Positions 33,600 to 45,298 of a DNA stretch of 64,000 nucleotides are shown in pieces. Made by a program: the position numbers and the translations under genes. How positions within the stretch are numbered: the stretch's first letter is position 1; every line of letters starts with the position of its first letter. The DNA comes from Hydrangea macrophylla (Eukaryota > Streptophyta > Magnoliopsida > Cornales > Hydrangeaceae), in the NCBI GenBank assembly GCA_033977485.1, contig CM066994.1, positions 82,584,871 to 82,648,870 on the forward strand. The letters are read 5' to 3'. The notes under the pieces were generated by a model, which was not told the DNA's origin, did no database searches, and saw nothing but the letters and a program-made list of their open reading frames with translations.

Positions 33600-34735
33600 C
33601 TTATTGTTGTTTGACTCCTTTTCCTTTATCCACTCGTTGCCCTGCCATTGATCCACTCGGCATACTCAATGCCCCGGTACTCATTCCTAGTTGTCTCTTA
33701 CTCGGACAGTTCTTCGCTATATGCCCTAGTTGTCCACACTCGAAACATTTCTCCCTTATCTCTGGGTTATAGCTCTTTGTGTTTAAGGTTGTGTTCAGTG
33801 TAGTTATATTCGCATTCATAGGACAATTGTGGGATATGTATCTTAGTTGCTTGTAGAGGTAACAGGTGTTCAATTGATAGCAAGTCCCTCTGTGTCGTAG
33901 GTTACGTGTTGGGCACAACGGTCTTGAGTCTCCCATGAATGTACTCCCTCCTTGGTTACTCATATATGATCCCGAACTATGTGTGAACAATTTCTTGGCA
34001 ATGTTGGCTCTTGCCCCTATTGTCATTTGTCCTCTTTCCTTATTGTCCTTGTCGATAGCGATCGACACTTTTCTTGGCAATACGGGCAGCTTCCTTAACT
34101 AGAGAAACGGTCGAGTGCTCCAACATGTCCACACGACCACAGATATTTTCCCTTAGCCCTTACTCAAACTTACGAGCTTTATCCTTATCAGTTGGAACGG
34201 TAGTTTTCCCAAAGCGCAATAAAGCATTGTAACGGGACACGTACTCACTCACAGTCATGTCTCCCTGAACTAAACTTGCAAACTCTTGGCATTTTTTAGT
34301 ATAAGCAGATTGCGGAAAGAACCATATGTTGAATTCCTCTTTAAATGCTTTCCACGTAGTCGGCTTGCCTTGCTCAAGCAAGTTGTTCCACCAATCCAAT
34401 GCTTCCCCCATTAACGTATCAGATGCACAAAGAATTTTCTCTTCATCGGTACATATCACTTGACCAAAATGTCTTTCCATATCCATCACCCAGTGGTCGG
34501 CCAAGTCTATGTCAGTTTTTCTATAATACAAAGTCGGTTTCCTTTTATAGAACTATTCTGTGATGGTGTGTTGAGGTCACGGTATTGGCAGTGCATTAAT
34601 ATAGCAAATTTCAACCAGTGGGGCCTGAACATTTATCTACTCTCACTCACTTACAGATTGAACAAAATTTCCCACCATGTTTACTAATTGGTCCATTCAC
34701 GAATACGGTGACAAATCTCTTACCGGCTCAGTCAT
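33600..34735 (-). pseudogene. Chromovirus B gag
   Basis: The likely start is the ATG at 34733-34735 (MTEPVRDLSPYS, followed by a stop). The retrotransposon gag core is open at 34160-34531 (HWVMDMERHFGQVICTDEEK; MGEALDWWNNLLEQGKPTTW; GDMTVSEYVSRYNALLRFG). The C-terminal part is at 33601-34080 in another frame and carries one zinc knuckle, CFECGQLGHIAKNC, for RNA packaging. A first, broken knuckle may be present at YKQLRYISHNC. Several early stops lie between 34540 and 34735. The spacing from the primer site to gag is about 230 bp. Confidence 0.9.
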
Positions 34736-34950
34736 GATGTTTTAAATGTTCACCTTGTTAAGTTCAATGCATATTAACTATGCATGCCATGCCACAATAG
34801 ATACATGTGCGTAGATCATCATCACAATCAACATATGCTAACATGTGAGCAATTTCAACAATGATAACAATATTATCCTTACAATTACACACTCCACTCG
34901 ATGTCACTCTGCATATAACATCACTCGTTCCCAAGGCTCTAAACCTATTA

Positions 34951-34961
34951 CTTTGATACCA
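34951..34961 (-). other. Primer-binding site of chromovirus B
   Basis: The minus strand reads TGGTATCAAAG five bases after the LTR end, matching the initiator-Met tRNA type (TGGTATCAGAG) with one change. Confidence 0.75.
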
Positions 34962-35118
34962 CTAAATGTCACAGCCCGGTCCCATAATAGTAGAACCGAA
35001 GCCATTGGTATGCCACCGAGGCTAACCAATTCATTAACGTTCCCAAAAGATTTTAGTTTTAAGAACACACGCAGCAAAAAATAAGGCAAAACAAATTATT
35101 TTTGTTAAAATAGGGGTC

Positions 35119-35416
35119 CAGTCGACTGCACCTCCTGCCCAGTCGACTAAAACTGGTCCAGCAAAAAGTTTAATTTTCAAACATAATCCAGTCGACTATT
35201 TTCTAGGTCCAGTCGACTGGGGCTTCAAATATTCAGTCGACTGGTATGGTCTGGTCGACTGAAGTCCAGCCCAGGCAAAATATTTGAATTGAAAACATGA
35301 TCTAGTCGACTGTGTCGGAGACCCAGTCGACCCAGTCGACTGATCCTCTATAAAAAGATGCAGTGAGTTGCTAAAAAAGAGGGTCCAGTCGACTGTTCCA
35401 CAAACAAGTCAACTGA
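35119..35416. repeat. CAGTCGACTG palindrome cluster, 5' LTR copy
   Basis: It has the same arrangement as 17731-18008, but several words still have an intact CpG where the other copy has TG or CA (for example the first word). It contains an extra tandem word, CCCAGTCGACCCAGTCGACT, at about 35321-35341. Confidence 0.93.
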
Positions 35417-35442
35417 TTTATGGCAGCAGCACACTTTGCAGA

Positions 35443-38400
35443 ACAGGTCGAAATTGCTAAATTTGTGTATTCTAACCATATTGATGTTATGGGTATTGTG
35501 GAAACTAAGGTTCGCATGCCTAATCAAGTCAATATTCAAAAAACTCTCCTTCCCTCTTGGAATTTTGCTACTAATAGTCAACCCAATGTGGTTGATTGAA
35601 TTTGGGTTTGTTGGAATCCTGATAAGGTTCTTCTCACTGTTCTTAAATGCACAAACCAACTCATTCATGTGAAAATTTCTAATTTTGACCAATCCATTAG
35701 TTTTGAGGCCTCTTTTATATATGGGAATAATACTATCCATGAAAGAAGGGCCCTTTGGAGTGATCTAAAATGTATTGCTGCCTCTATTAATGATATCCCT
35801 TGGATCTGCCTTGGGGATTTCAATGTTACTCTCCACTCCCATGAGATGTTTGGTGGTTCCCATGGTAAGGACTTAGGGGCCATTGAGTTTTCTGAGACTA
35901 CTAATGCTTCTTTCCTGCAGGATTTAAGGTTTACAGGTCTTTTCTTCACCTGGAGCAACTCTACTATCAGGAAGAAGCTGGATAGAGTTTTGGTTAACCC
36001 TGCTTGGTTGAGTACCTTCCCTTCCTCTTTCTCTAACTTTGGCTCCCCAGGTATTTCTGATCATTCCACGATGGTTACTACTATCACTAACCAAGTTAGA
36101 AGGAAAGGTATGCCCTTCAAATTTTTTAACTGCTGGACTTCCCTTGATAGATTTCATCCCATTGTTCTTAATGCTTGGATTAAACCTTTTGCTGGAAATC
36201 TCCAGTTTCAACTCTTTCAGAAACTAAAAAACCTTAAGTTTGATCTCAAAAATCTTGCTAAGACATCTATTGGGAATGCAAAACTTAGAGCTGATAAGGC
36301 GAGAGAAGCCCTCTTGTCTTGTCAGGAAAAACTTGATGCATTTCCCTTCAATGCTGATCTTCAAAATATTGAAAAAACCCTTCATAAAAATTTTCTTGAT
36401 GCTATTAGACTTGAAGAAGAGATATTGAGGCAAAAGTCTAGAATCCAATGGCTCGAAGCGGGGGATAGAAACACCACCTTCTTTCACCACTCTATCAACA
36501 ATAGAAGGAATAGAAAGAGGATTGTGTCTCTTACCCAACCTAATGGTATCCCTACTAGCAATGAAGGGGAAGCCAAGAATGAAGCTATTCGATACTTTAA
36601 GCTTATGTTAGGTACTCCTGCTTCCCATTCTTACCCTGGGGCTGCCTCTTTGAGGCAATTTATCCAAAAAAGAGTTCCTAGTGACCAATTTAATATGTTG
36701 GATAGGATTCCTACTTGTGTTGAGATCAAGGAAACTTTGTTCAGTCTTCACAGCAATAAAGCCCCTGGGCCTGATGGGTTTAATGCTTTCTTTTTTAAAG
36801 AAACTTGGAATACTACAGGTCACTTAGTCACCCATGCTATCCAAGAATTTTTTATCACAGGGGAGCTTCTTAAAGACTTTAATGCTACCATTATTGCCCT
36901 CATTCCCAAAGTTCCTAACCCCTCTAGTATGGGTGATTTTAGACCCATCTCCTGTTGTAATACCTTTTACAAGTGTATTTCCAAAATTATTTCAAAAAGA
37001 CTCCAAGTGATTTTACCCTCCCTTGTGGATAATGCCCAATCTGCCTTCATTAAAGGTAGGAAAATAAGTGATAATGTCCTTCTTGCTCAAGACCTTATGA
37101 GAGACTACCACAAAGCTAATGGCCCTCCTAGAGTTGCCGCTAAGGTTGACATTATGAAAGCTTATGATAGTGTTAGTTGGGAGTTCTTGAATGATTTAAT
37201 TGATATTCTTGGTTTCCCTCCCAAAATTAAAATGTGGATTCGAGCCTGTGTTACTAGTCCTAGGTATTCTATTAATTTTAACGGGGAATCCATTGGGTAT
37301 TTTGAGGGCGCTAAAGGCCTTAGACAAGGGGATCCAATGTCTCCTTACTTGTTTGTTCTGATTATGGATACCTTGAGCCAATTACTCCATTACAATATTC
37401 AAAGATGTCAGGATTTCAAATTTCACTGGAAATGTGATAAGCTTAAGATCTCTCATATTTGTTTTGCGGATGACCTGCTCCTTTTTTTCTATGGAAATGT
37501 TAACTCTGCTTTGTTGATGAATGATACTTTATCTCAATTCCACAGGTTCACAGGGTTACAAGCCAATAATAGCAAGAGCTGTCTCATCCTTGCTGGGGTG
37601 GAAGAGAGGCTCTCCAATTCTATATACCAAATTCTCCACTTCAACAAAGGCACCCTTCCCATGAAGTATTTGGGTGTTCCCCTTATTACTTCTAGGCTTA
37701 AAAAGGAATATTGTGATGATTTAGTTGTTAAAATTAGCTCTAGAATCCAATCCTGGACCTCCAAATTCTTATCTTATGCAGGTAGAGTCCAATTGATCCA
37801 ATCTGTGATCACAGGTATTTGTAACTACTGGGCGGGTATGTTCATCCTCCCTAAATATATTCTTAAGCAAGTTGAAACTCTCTCTAAAAGATTCCTATGG
37901 TCCGGTGGGATTGATAAGTCTCATGGTGCTAAAGTTTCTTGGGATACTATTTGTAAACCTAAAAATGAAGGAGGGCTTGGATTTAAAGATGTTAACCTCA
38001 TGAATTGCTATCTGAATCTTAAGCATATTTGGGCTCTTTTCTTGAAAGACAATACCTCTCTTTGGGCCTCTTGGATTCATTTATACATGTTAAAAGGCAA
38101 AAGTTTTTGGGCCACTAAAGCCCCCTCGCAGTGCTCTTGGTATTGGAGGAAGATTCTTAAACTTAGAAATTTGGCTAGGCCTTTGATTAGACATAGGATT
38201 GGTAATGGGAGTAATACCTTTTTGTGGTATGATAATTGGCACCCCCTTGGGCCTCTTCTAGAGAAATTTGGCTCTAGGGTGGTTTATGATGCAGCTATCC
38301 CCTTAGATGCCAAAGTTGACCAAGTTATTTCTAATGGTGAGTGGAGTTGGCCTAGTACTAACACGCTCGAACTTATGGAGATCCGTGGTCATATGGTAGA

Positions 38401-39349
38401 TCTCCCTCCCCCTTTTGATGCCTCTGACCATGCCCTTTGGATTCCCTCTCCTAGTGGGAACTATAATTTTGCTAATACTTGGGAGCATCTTAGGAACCCG
38501 GGTCCTAAGGTGCCTTGGCATCGCCTGATCTGGTTTCCTGGAAATATCCCTCAACATAGTTTTATCTCTTGGCTTGGTATCCTTAACAGATTATCTACTC
38601 ATGATCGGATTCTGCATTTCACTCCGGGTCCTTTGGCTTGTATTTTATGCCTTAATAATATGGAATCTCATGATCATCTCTTTTTTGGTTGTCCTTATTC
38701 TTCTTTTGTTTGGCAGGGCATTTTGCACAAGCTGGAGCTGCATTACCATCCTTGTTCGTGGAACACCCTTGTGGAGTGGGCTTCAGCTAAATGGAAAAGT
38801 AAGAAGCCAATTAATATCATATCCAAGATGTGCTTCGGCTTGGCTATTTATAGCATTTGGAGAGAAAGGAATGATCGAATTTATAACTCAAAAACGAAGC
38901 CTAAAAAACGTATTCTTCTTGAGATCTATCGCCAAATTTATATTCAGATACATATCAAATGGCGGAATGATCCCCAACTTCATGCACTCACGGATATCTG
39001 GAGTTGATCCCTGTTACTTTTGTTTTGTTTCTTTCTTGTTTTTGGGTTGGATGCTGAGGCAGGCCTCTTTCTCTGCCTTGTTCATTTGTTTGGGGATGCC
39101 ATGTTGTCTTGGCTTTGAGTTGGCTCCTTTTGTTTCTTTTTGGTTTGTTGGTTGGCACTGTGGGTGATTCCTAGCAGGGATGGTTTTTTCTTTCTTGGCT
39201 ATTGTTGTTGAAAGGACCCCATCCCTTGTTTGGTTGGCTTGTTGCTTTTCTTAAGCTCATTGTTTTCCCTGGGGCATGCCCCTTGTATTTTGTATAGTGC
39301 AGTTTGGCTTTTTTCTTTTATTGATTAACCATTTCCGAAAAAAAAAAAA
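35443..39349 (+). mobile_element. LINE-3: L1-type LINE lacking ORF1, target deletion instead of TSD
   Basis: The 5' end begins inside ORF2 at about codon 20. The 3' end has CCTGGGGCATGCCCCTTGTA, ATTTCCG and poly(A). The host LTR sequence on each side matches 18000-18037 and from about 18134 onward in the other LTR, so about 100 bp of target is missing and no duplication is visible. A short overlap CAGAA at the 5' junction suggests microhomology joining. Confidence 0.9.
35444..39007 (+). pseudogene. LINE-3 ORF2, N-terminus missing and one stop, otherwise open
   Basis: The frame runs from the LINE start to the stop at 39005-39007, interrupted only by TGA at 35597-35599, where the other LINEs have Arg (DRIW), a likely CGA to TGA change. 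Domains are the endonuclease (VETKVRMPNQ; LGDFNVTLHS; GISDHSTM, where the other copies have SDHSP), RT (NKAPGPDGFNAFFFKETW; DFRPISCC; AKVDIMKAYDSVSWEF; GLRQGDPMSPYLF; catalytic ICFADDLLLFF) and C-terminal zf-RVT (LACILCLNNMESHDHLFFGC). After the TGA, 1112 residues are open. It is a different subfamily from LINE-1 and closer to LINE-4 in the C-terminal region (HDRILHFTPGPLACIL). Confidence 0.94.
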
Positions 39350-40884
39350 CATAATTATAACATGTTACTATCTATTACAATGTTTTAGATCTATTCTAAC
39401 ATACTAAATTAAACATAGTTGAAAACCATGAGAATTCTTATTACAATGTGTTCATGTCAAAACTATGAGGTTAACGCATTAAGTCGCCTTCTAAGTGAAC
39501 TCCCAAACCCACGTGCTCACTTCTGCGATTCCTCGCTAGCATTAACACCTGTAATGGGTATTTGAATAACCACACATATTCGATTTGTTTAAGCTAACGC
39601 TTAGTGAATAAAACAACAAATGCACATGAATGACAAACATGCTCGCATTCATATCTCTACATTTCATACTAGTCGTGAGAGACTCACGTGCGCATTCTAT
39701 ACTCCTAATCTGCGACTCCTCGTCAATAAGTCCACGCAAAAGGGTAAGACCCACGATTCTTCTCTTCAATCGTGCGATCTTAATGACTATATCGGCTCCA
39801 CAAAATGTCTTAGTGACCACGTGCTCCTTCTGACCCAAATAAGCAACTCAACATGCTCAAATACATATCACCATGATATTGGGCCTACTTATCAATATAA
39901 TTGCCCAATATGAACTACACAATATATCTCTATGGATTAACACATGCTTTTCATATCAAACATGAATACATGTCAAGCAATCATTCCAAAATACATAGTT
40001 GAATCACTCACCTCTGATTAATGCTCCTAAAGTTCGTTCCAAAGAAAACCCGTACACAAAGAATGTGTAGAAAATCTCCTAGTACAATTCCTATGGATCA
40101 GGAATCCAAATATCAACTTTTATGAAAAGTTCTAGAAAAAAACTTTTCAAAAAACTTGGCCAAACAGGCCCTAGTGGGTATCAAAATGAAGCTCTTACCT
40201 CGAGGAGCTCGAATATAAAATCTAGAAGAAATCAGATGAGCAAAAGGCTGTCGTTTAGCGTCGCAAAGCTCTAAGCAACTAAATCACCTTTTGGCCTCCT
40301 CTTGAAACTTAGGTTAGAAGCTTTGGAAAATATCTCAAGTCATCTCTATCTATATATATACAAAACTCTTGGGAATTACGTTTACCTCCCCACAAGTTTT
40401 CAAAACTCCTAATTAGTCTCTGAAACTCTCTACACAGCTAATTCATAACTTTATAAGTAAAATCTCAAAATTATGAAAGTTTCTAACTAAGTTCCGTTTG
40501 GTTGCTAAAACGCAAATGCTTATGACTTTTTCGAAGTTGCTAATTAGCCTACCAAATTAATAGTGTGTTAATTCGTCCTCACCAAGATGCTAAATCTAGC
40601 AACAGAAAATATATTCCAAACCAGAAATAATACAGATAGTAAAATACATAGGTAAGCATTTATTTTCAGATAAACATTTAAAGTATTCCACACTGACCGT
40701 CTCATACTCAGAGAGACGTCACAACAACAAATACTCATCAACACAGTCTCAAAGGGTTCTCTAATATAGACACCCAAATCAACTCGTGAGTCAAACTCAC
40801 TCAAACATGTGTCATAAGACACACCACATCACATTATCATGCATGACAATGTAATGAAATGATATAACACATGCTGGTGTTATA

Positions 40885-43017
40885 ATTGCCTACCTCAATT
40901 TCCATGGATGAGAGCTTGAAGAACACTTAAAAAAGAAGACCCTTCAAATCAACTTTGATTGTATAATTGAGAATCCTCCAAGAGGTAGACACCACAATAC
41001 ATCTCTAATTCCTACTTTTATATATAGAACTATAAGACTTGGATCTAGTTTAATTTTATTTTATTTGTTAGAACACTCATCTTCTTCCTCTCTTGTTCTT
41101 CACACACTCACAAAGTAAAATCCAAGTCTTTTTTGATTTTATTGATAATTCTTAATTAGAGATTGATTTTCACTTTTGACTTTCATTTTTGATTTCATTC
41201 TTCTATTTTAGTTTAGATCCATGCATACATGATTATATATATGTACCTATTTTGAATTCTATGATGGTTTGGAAATATGATCTATGAGAACGATGATTCC
41301 TATGTATTGACCTATCTCTTGATTATTTCTATTACCTAGAATTCTTATTGAATTTCATCTCCAATAGGATATTTGTAAGTCCCTTTGATCTATGATCTAA
41401 AGTTCTTCATAGAACTTGAGGGCTAACTTAATTGGGAATCATGATAATTAAGTAGATGTATGAGTTTGATCTCTCTAAATAAGCTTCAACCATCACCTAA
41501 GATGTTTTTCTCACACTTTAAAATGAACTAGATAAATTCAGCAAAACAGATTGGTTGTGTCCATAAGATATGGACCACCAAAATCATAGTTTGATGGATT
41601 TTAAATTTTCTGGGTAATCTTTGATGAATTAGCTTTCATTCGATCCGTTTTGAGAATCACTAGGATCCATATGCTATTTTTTAAAATTGTTGAGAAATCG
41701 GTTGACAGATTTGAACATAGTCTCTTTGTATTTGAATTTCAGAAAATCTATAATAGTTATCGATGTTATGCTTTTTGGGGATGATTACTAACTCATGTAT
41801 CTATATGCCGATGTAAAATCATGAGCATATGATCGAGTTAAGATCATTTTCTAAGCATTTGAAGTTGATACATTCTGGAATTTTATAAGTTTAACTACAA
41901 ACATGATTATGTATACAAAATGGTCATACCTTGATCACTCAACAATAATTGATGAATAAAAATGGATTTAGAAATCATCTAGGATAAATTGATGAGAGAT
42001 CAAAAGCTTAGATTAACTTGATTAACATGATTCATGAACTTCTATTATGTTTTGCATTCCTTTGTCAAATGATACCAAACTTCCAGAATAACAGAGTCTG
42101 TTTAAAACAACTTTTCAGAAACATCAAGGTCATGACATGTCCATGGGATTATTTTTGTCATAAACTACGATGAAATAGCATTCTTTTTACACCAAATAGA
42201 GCTTCACATGATCTTTTTAGAATTAATTATGATTTTTACAAGAACAGTATCTAACTTTCTGTAAAGAGGTTCTTATTTCTCAAAACTTCAAAAATGGTAA
42301 AGATGTTATACTTTTTAGAGAAGTTCCCTAAGATATGTATCTAACTTTCTGTAAAAGGGTTTTAACCCAGCTCATGTTTAAGACTACTTTTGATAGGATT
42401 CATTAGAGGTTGTTGAATCTGGAAATTTGATTGATGACATGTTTTCTTTGTTTATCATGCATATCATTTGTTTGTTTGTATTTTGCAATGCTTGGGTATT
42501 TCTTGGTGTCTTAATGCAGAGAATTGAATTCTGTGGATCCGAACTTTGATTTGTGGGTTTGCCTCATCTACATGTGGCTTAGTGCCCATGTATCATGTAT
42601 TATCTCTATCCTTTCTCTTAGAAATTTTCTAGGTTTACAACTTTGTTTTCAACCACACAATTCCGTTAGGATAGTCTCCGTTTATGTGCTTATATGTTAG
42701 AGACATCTTATCTAGGATTGTTGCATGATTGTATTACACGTTTCCTTCATTTTTGCTTTTTGTGACTCTGCTTGAGTTAACTCAATGTAAGTCTTTTCAT
42801 TCCCTTTTGTATATCATGACATGTTTCCTTTACTTGCATCGGTCCCGAGCGAGACTAAACACTATAAGTATACCTCTCTCTTGTATTACATGTGCATCCG
42901 ACTTCTACTTGATTTAATCTCTTGACATGATTTTTCTTAGATGTTCCCTTTTGACATGTATATATTATCTAGTATGTTTGAGGAAACAACACAAATTATG
43001 AATTAAGAACAAGGATA
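40885..43017 (+). mobile_element. Tat#1 3' LTR, second part, last ~301 bp missing
   Basis: From ATTGCCTACC on, the sequence follows the Tat#2 LTR (53225-55368) base for base with moderate divergence. Examples are TTCCATGGATGAG, the AACACTCATCTTCTT block and GTTTGAGGAAACAACAC. The match stops at AACAAGGATA (43017), where a chromovirus gag sequence begins; the Tat#2 equivalent continues for 301 bp more. There is no gene: the longest open frame is 62 codons without a domain. The missing end suggests an illegitimate deletion rather than a clean insertion. Confidence 0.9.
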
Positions 43018-45298
43018 GATGTTTCAATTGTGGGATCCATGAACATATGGTACGAGATTACACAGCCCCTAGGACCAAAAACTGAGCTAATTTAGTCTGC
43101 TACATTTGTGGCAAAAGAGGACATATAAACAAGGAGTGCAAGGCACCACGAGAAAGCTATCATGGGCCTACTACTCAAGGTTAAGCTAGTATGGCCTGAC
43201 TCAATGCTATCATACCTGAGGCGGCTGACTATGATGAAAAAGAACAACAGAACTTGGAAGGTACACTCTCCTTTATGCTAGTTGAGCTAAAGTGCTTTTA
43301 CTAGTGCTACGAATTCATTTATTACCTTTGAGATTATACAATGATTAGGTTTAGTACCCAAGCACTCGAGGTAGCTCTGAATGCGGTATCGTATCTGGGA
43401 GTGACCGTAAAGCTAGAAAAAGTGTGTAAGGATTGCACTCTGACATTAGAGGATAGGACCTATCCGCATACTTAATTGTTCTATCAATGAAGGAATTCGA
43501 TGTGATCTTAGGATTTGATTGGCTCACTAAGTATTATGAAAAGTTAGATTGTGCTAGTAAGTTAATCACGTTCAGTACCAAGGAGTCCACCCTTCAATTT
43601 TCAATGCAACCCTACTAGTGATGCCTTTCTTATAAGTCACTTAGTCTCTATAGAAACCACAAGCATAGAATTGACAGTCGCTAAGATTCCAATGGTTCAA
43701 GACTATGAAGATGTCTTTCAGAACATTTTTGGATTACCACCTAAGCGTAAGATTGACTTTTGTATTGAGTTAGCACCCCAGAACAACACCATTATCCTAG
43801 ATCCCTTATCGAATGGGCCCAATGGAAATGCTAGAGCTAAAGAAGCAAATACAAGAGTAAGAAGTTCTTAGATGCATTAGACCCAGCACATCACCGTAGG
43901 GAGCCCCAGTGCTGTTTGTTAAAAAGAAGGATGGAAATAGTCGACTCTGTATCGACTACAGAAAATTGAATGAGGTACTATCAAGAAACAAAAGTACCCA
44001 CTTCCTAGGATAGACAACTTATTGGATCAACTATAAGAAGCGATAACTTTTTCAAAGATTGATTTACGATCTTGTACCACCAATTACTCATTAGGCCTGA
44101 GGATATACCGAAGACAGCTTTCAGAACAAGATATAAACATTATGCGTTCTTAGTTATGCCTTTTGAATTAACTAATGCCCCAACTGTATTCATGGATTTG
44201 ATGAATCGAGTGTTCAGGCCCTTCTTAGATCAATTCATTACTGTTTTGATTGACGATATCCTCATTTATTAAAAAAAATGAATAAGAACAAGAGAAGCAC
44301 GCACAGATTGCACTCTAGACACTTAGAGAAAATCACCTTTATGCCAAGTTTAGTAAGTATGAGTTTTGGCTTAAAGAAGTGAAGTCCTTGGGGCATGTAG
44401 TTTCACAAAATGGGATTTCGGTAGACTCAATAAAGACAGGTGCAGTTTCTAGTCAGAGTAGACTGACCAATGCATCTGCAGTACGAAGTTTCCTCAGATT
44501 GGCAGGTTATTACAAGAGGTTCGTAGAAGGATTCTAGAGGATTGCATCTCCTTTAACCGGATCAACAAGAAAGGACTCAAAGTTTAAGTGGAAGGACAAG
44601 CACGAAAGCACTTTTTAGGAGCTAAAGGAGAGATTGACCTCAGCGCTAGTGCTAGCTATACCCAAGAATGGTGAGTAGTATACTATCTATAGTGACGCTT
44701 TGTATCATGGATTAGGGTGTGTACTCATGCAGAATGGTAAGGCGATTGCTTATGGATCTAGATAATTAAAGTCACATGAGTTGAACTACCCTACGCATGA
44801 CCTAGAATTGGCTGCAATTATCTTTGCACTTAAGATTTGGAGGCACTACCTATACGGAGAAAAGTTTAATTTATTTTTGGATCACAAAAGTTTGAAATAC
44901 ATGTTCTCTCAAAAGGAGCTAAACATGAGACAATAACATTGGATGGAACTAATTGAGGACTATGACTTTAATTTGTAGTACTACCTCGGTAAAGCAAATG
45001 TAGTCACAGATGCTTTGAGCAGGAGACTCGAAAGGTTAATCGCCTCGCTTTTAATAAAGGAATGGAAAGCTTTAGAAGCTTTGACAGAATTCGACATTCA
45101 GGCTACAAGACCAGGTGATGGATGACCTTTTGGATGTCTTATGGTGCAACCAACCCTTGTTAATCGGATACTTGAAGCTCAAAAAAAGGATAAAGGATTA
45201 AAGAAATGGTTGGAGAGAACAAAAGCAAAGGATCCGACTAAATGGAATGTTGGAATGGACAAAGGACTCAGATGTAAGGGTAGATAATGTGTACCCGA
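43018..45298 (+). pseudogene. Decayed chromovirus gag-pol remnant (D)
   Basis: It begins with two zinc knuckles: CFNCGIHEHMVRDY (last Cys lost) and CYICGKRGHINKEC. A poor protease region follows. RT is then readable as [40 protein letters not shown] and catalytic VLIDDILIY (44072-44272). RNase H is readable as [40 protein letters not shown] and GKANVVTDALSRR. The beginning of integrase (GLRCKGR, CVPD) is cut by the copia element at 45299. Stops and shifts occur about every 100-200 bp, making this among the oldest sequence in the window. The Ty3/gypsy assignment is firm; the lineage is inferred. Confidence 0.88.

Larger units (their letters stand above)
17579..40884 (-). mobile_element. Chromovirus B (Ty3/gypsy), full span with nested insertions
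   Basis: This is one minus-strand retrotransposon. From high to low coordinate it has 5' LTR (34967-40884), primer site, gag, protease, RT, RNase H, integrase with chromodomain, and 3' LTR (17579-19884). It sits in the Tat#1 LTR: the flanks ATTAC (17574-17578) and ATTGC (40885-40889) form a 5 bp TSD with one change, and the uninterrupted Tat#2 LTR shows the empty site near 53224. It was originally about 9 kb and is expanded to 23.3 kb by a non-autonomous LTR element, a solo LTR carrying two LINEs, and LINE fragments in both LTRs. All coding parts have stops or shifts. Confidence 0.9.
34967..40884 (-). mobile_element. 5' LTR of chromovirus B, split by LINE-3
   Basis: It starts TGTCACAGCCCGG on the plus strand and ends GGTGTTATA at 40884, matching the 3' LTR at 17579-19884. 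LINE-3 occupies about 35443-39349 and has replaced about 100 bp of LTR sequence seen in the other copy (about 18038-18133). It carries a CAGTCGACTG cluster (35119-35416). The 39350-40884 part is collinear with 18134-19884, except that it lacks LINE-6. No gene is present outside LINE-3. Confidence 0.92.

Noticed and set aside
35665..38557. Minus-strand open frames opposite LINE-3 ORF2 (similar ones oppose LINE-1 and LINE-4)
   Set aside because: They mirror a strongly coding plus strand and have no domain of their own.
16662..43017. Reading 16662-17578 and 40885-43017 as two separate solo LTR fragments
   Set aside because: They are consecutive parts of one LTR when compared with 52180-55368, and the inserted element has a matching TSD.
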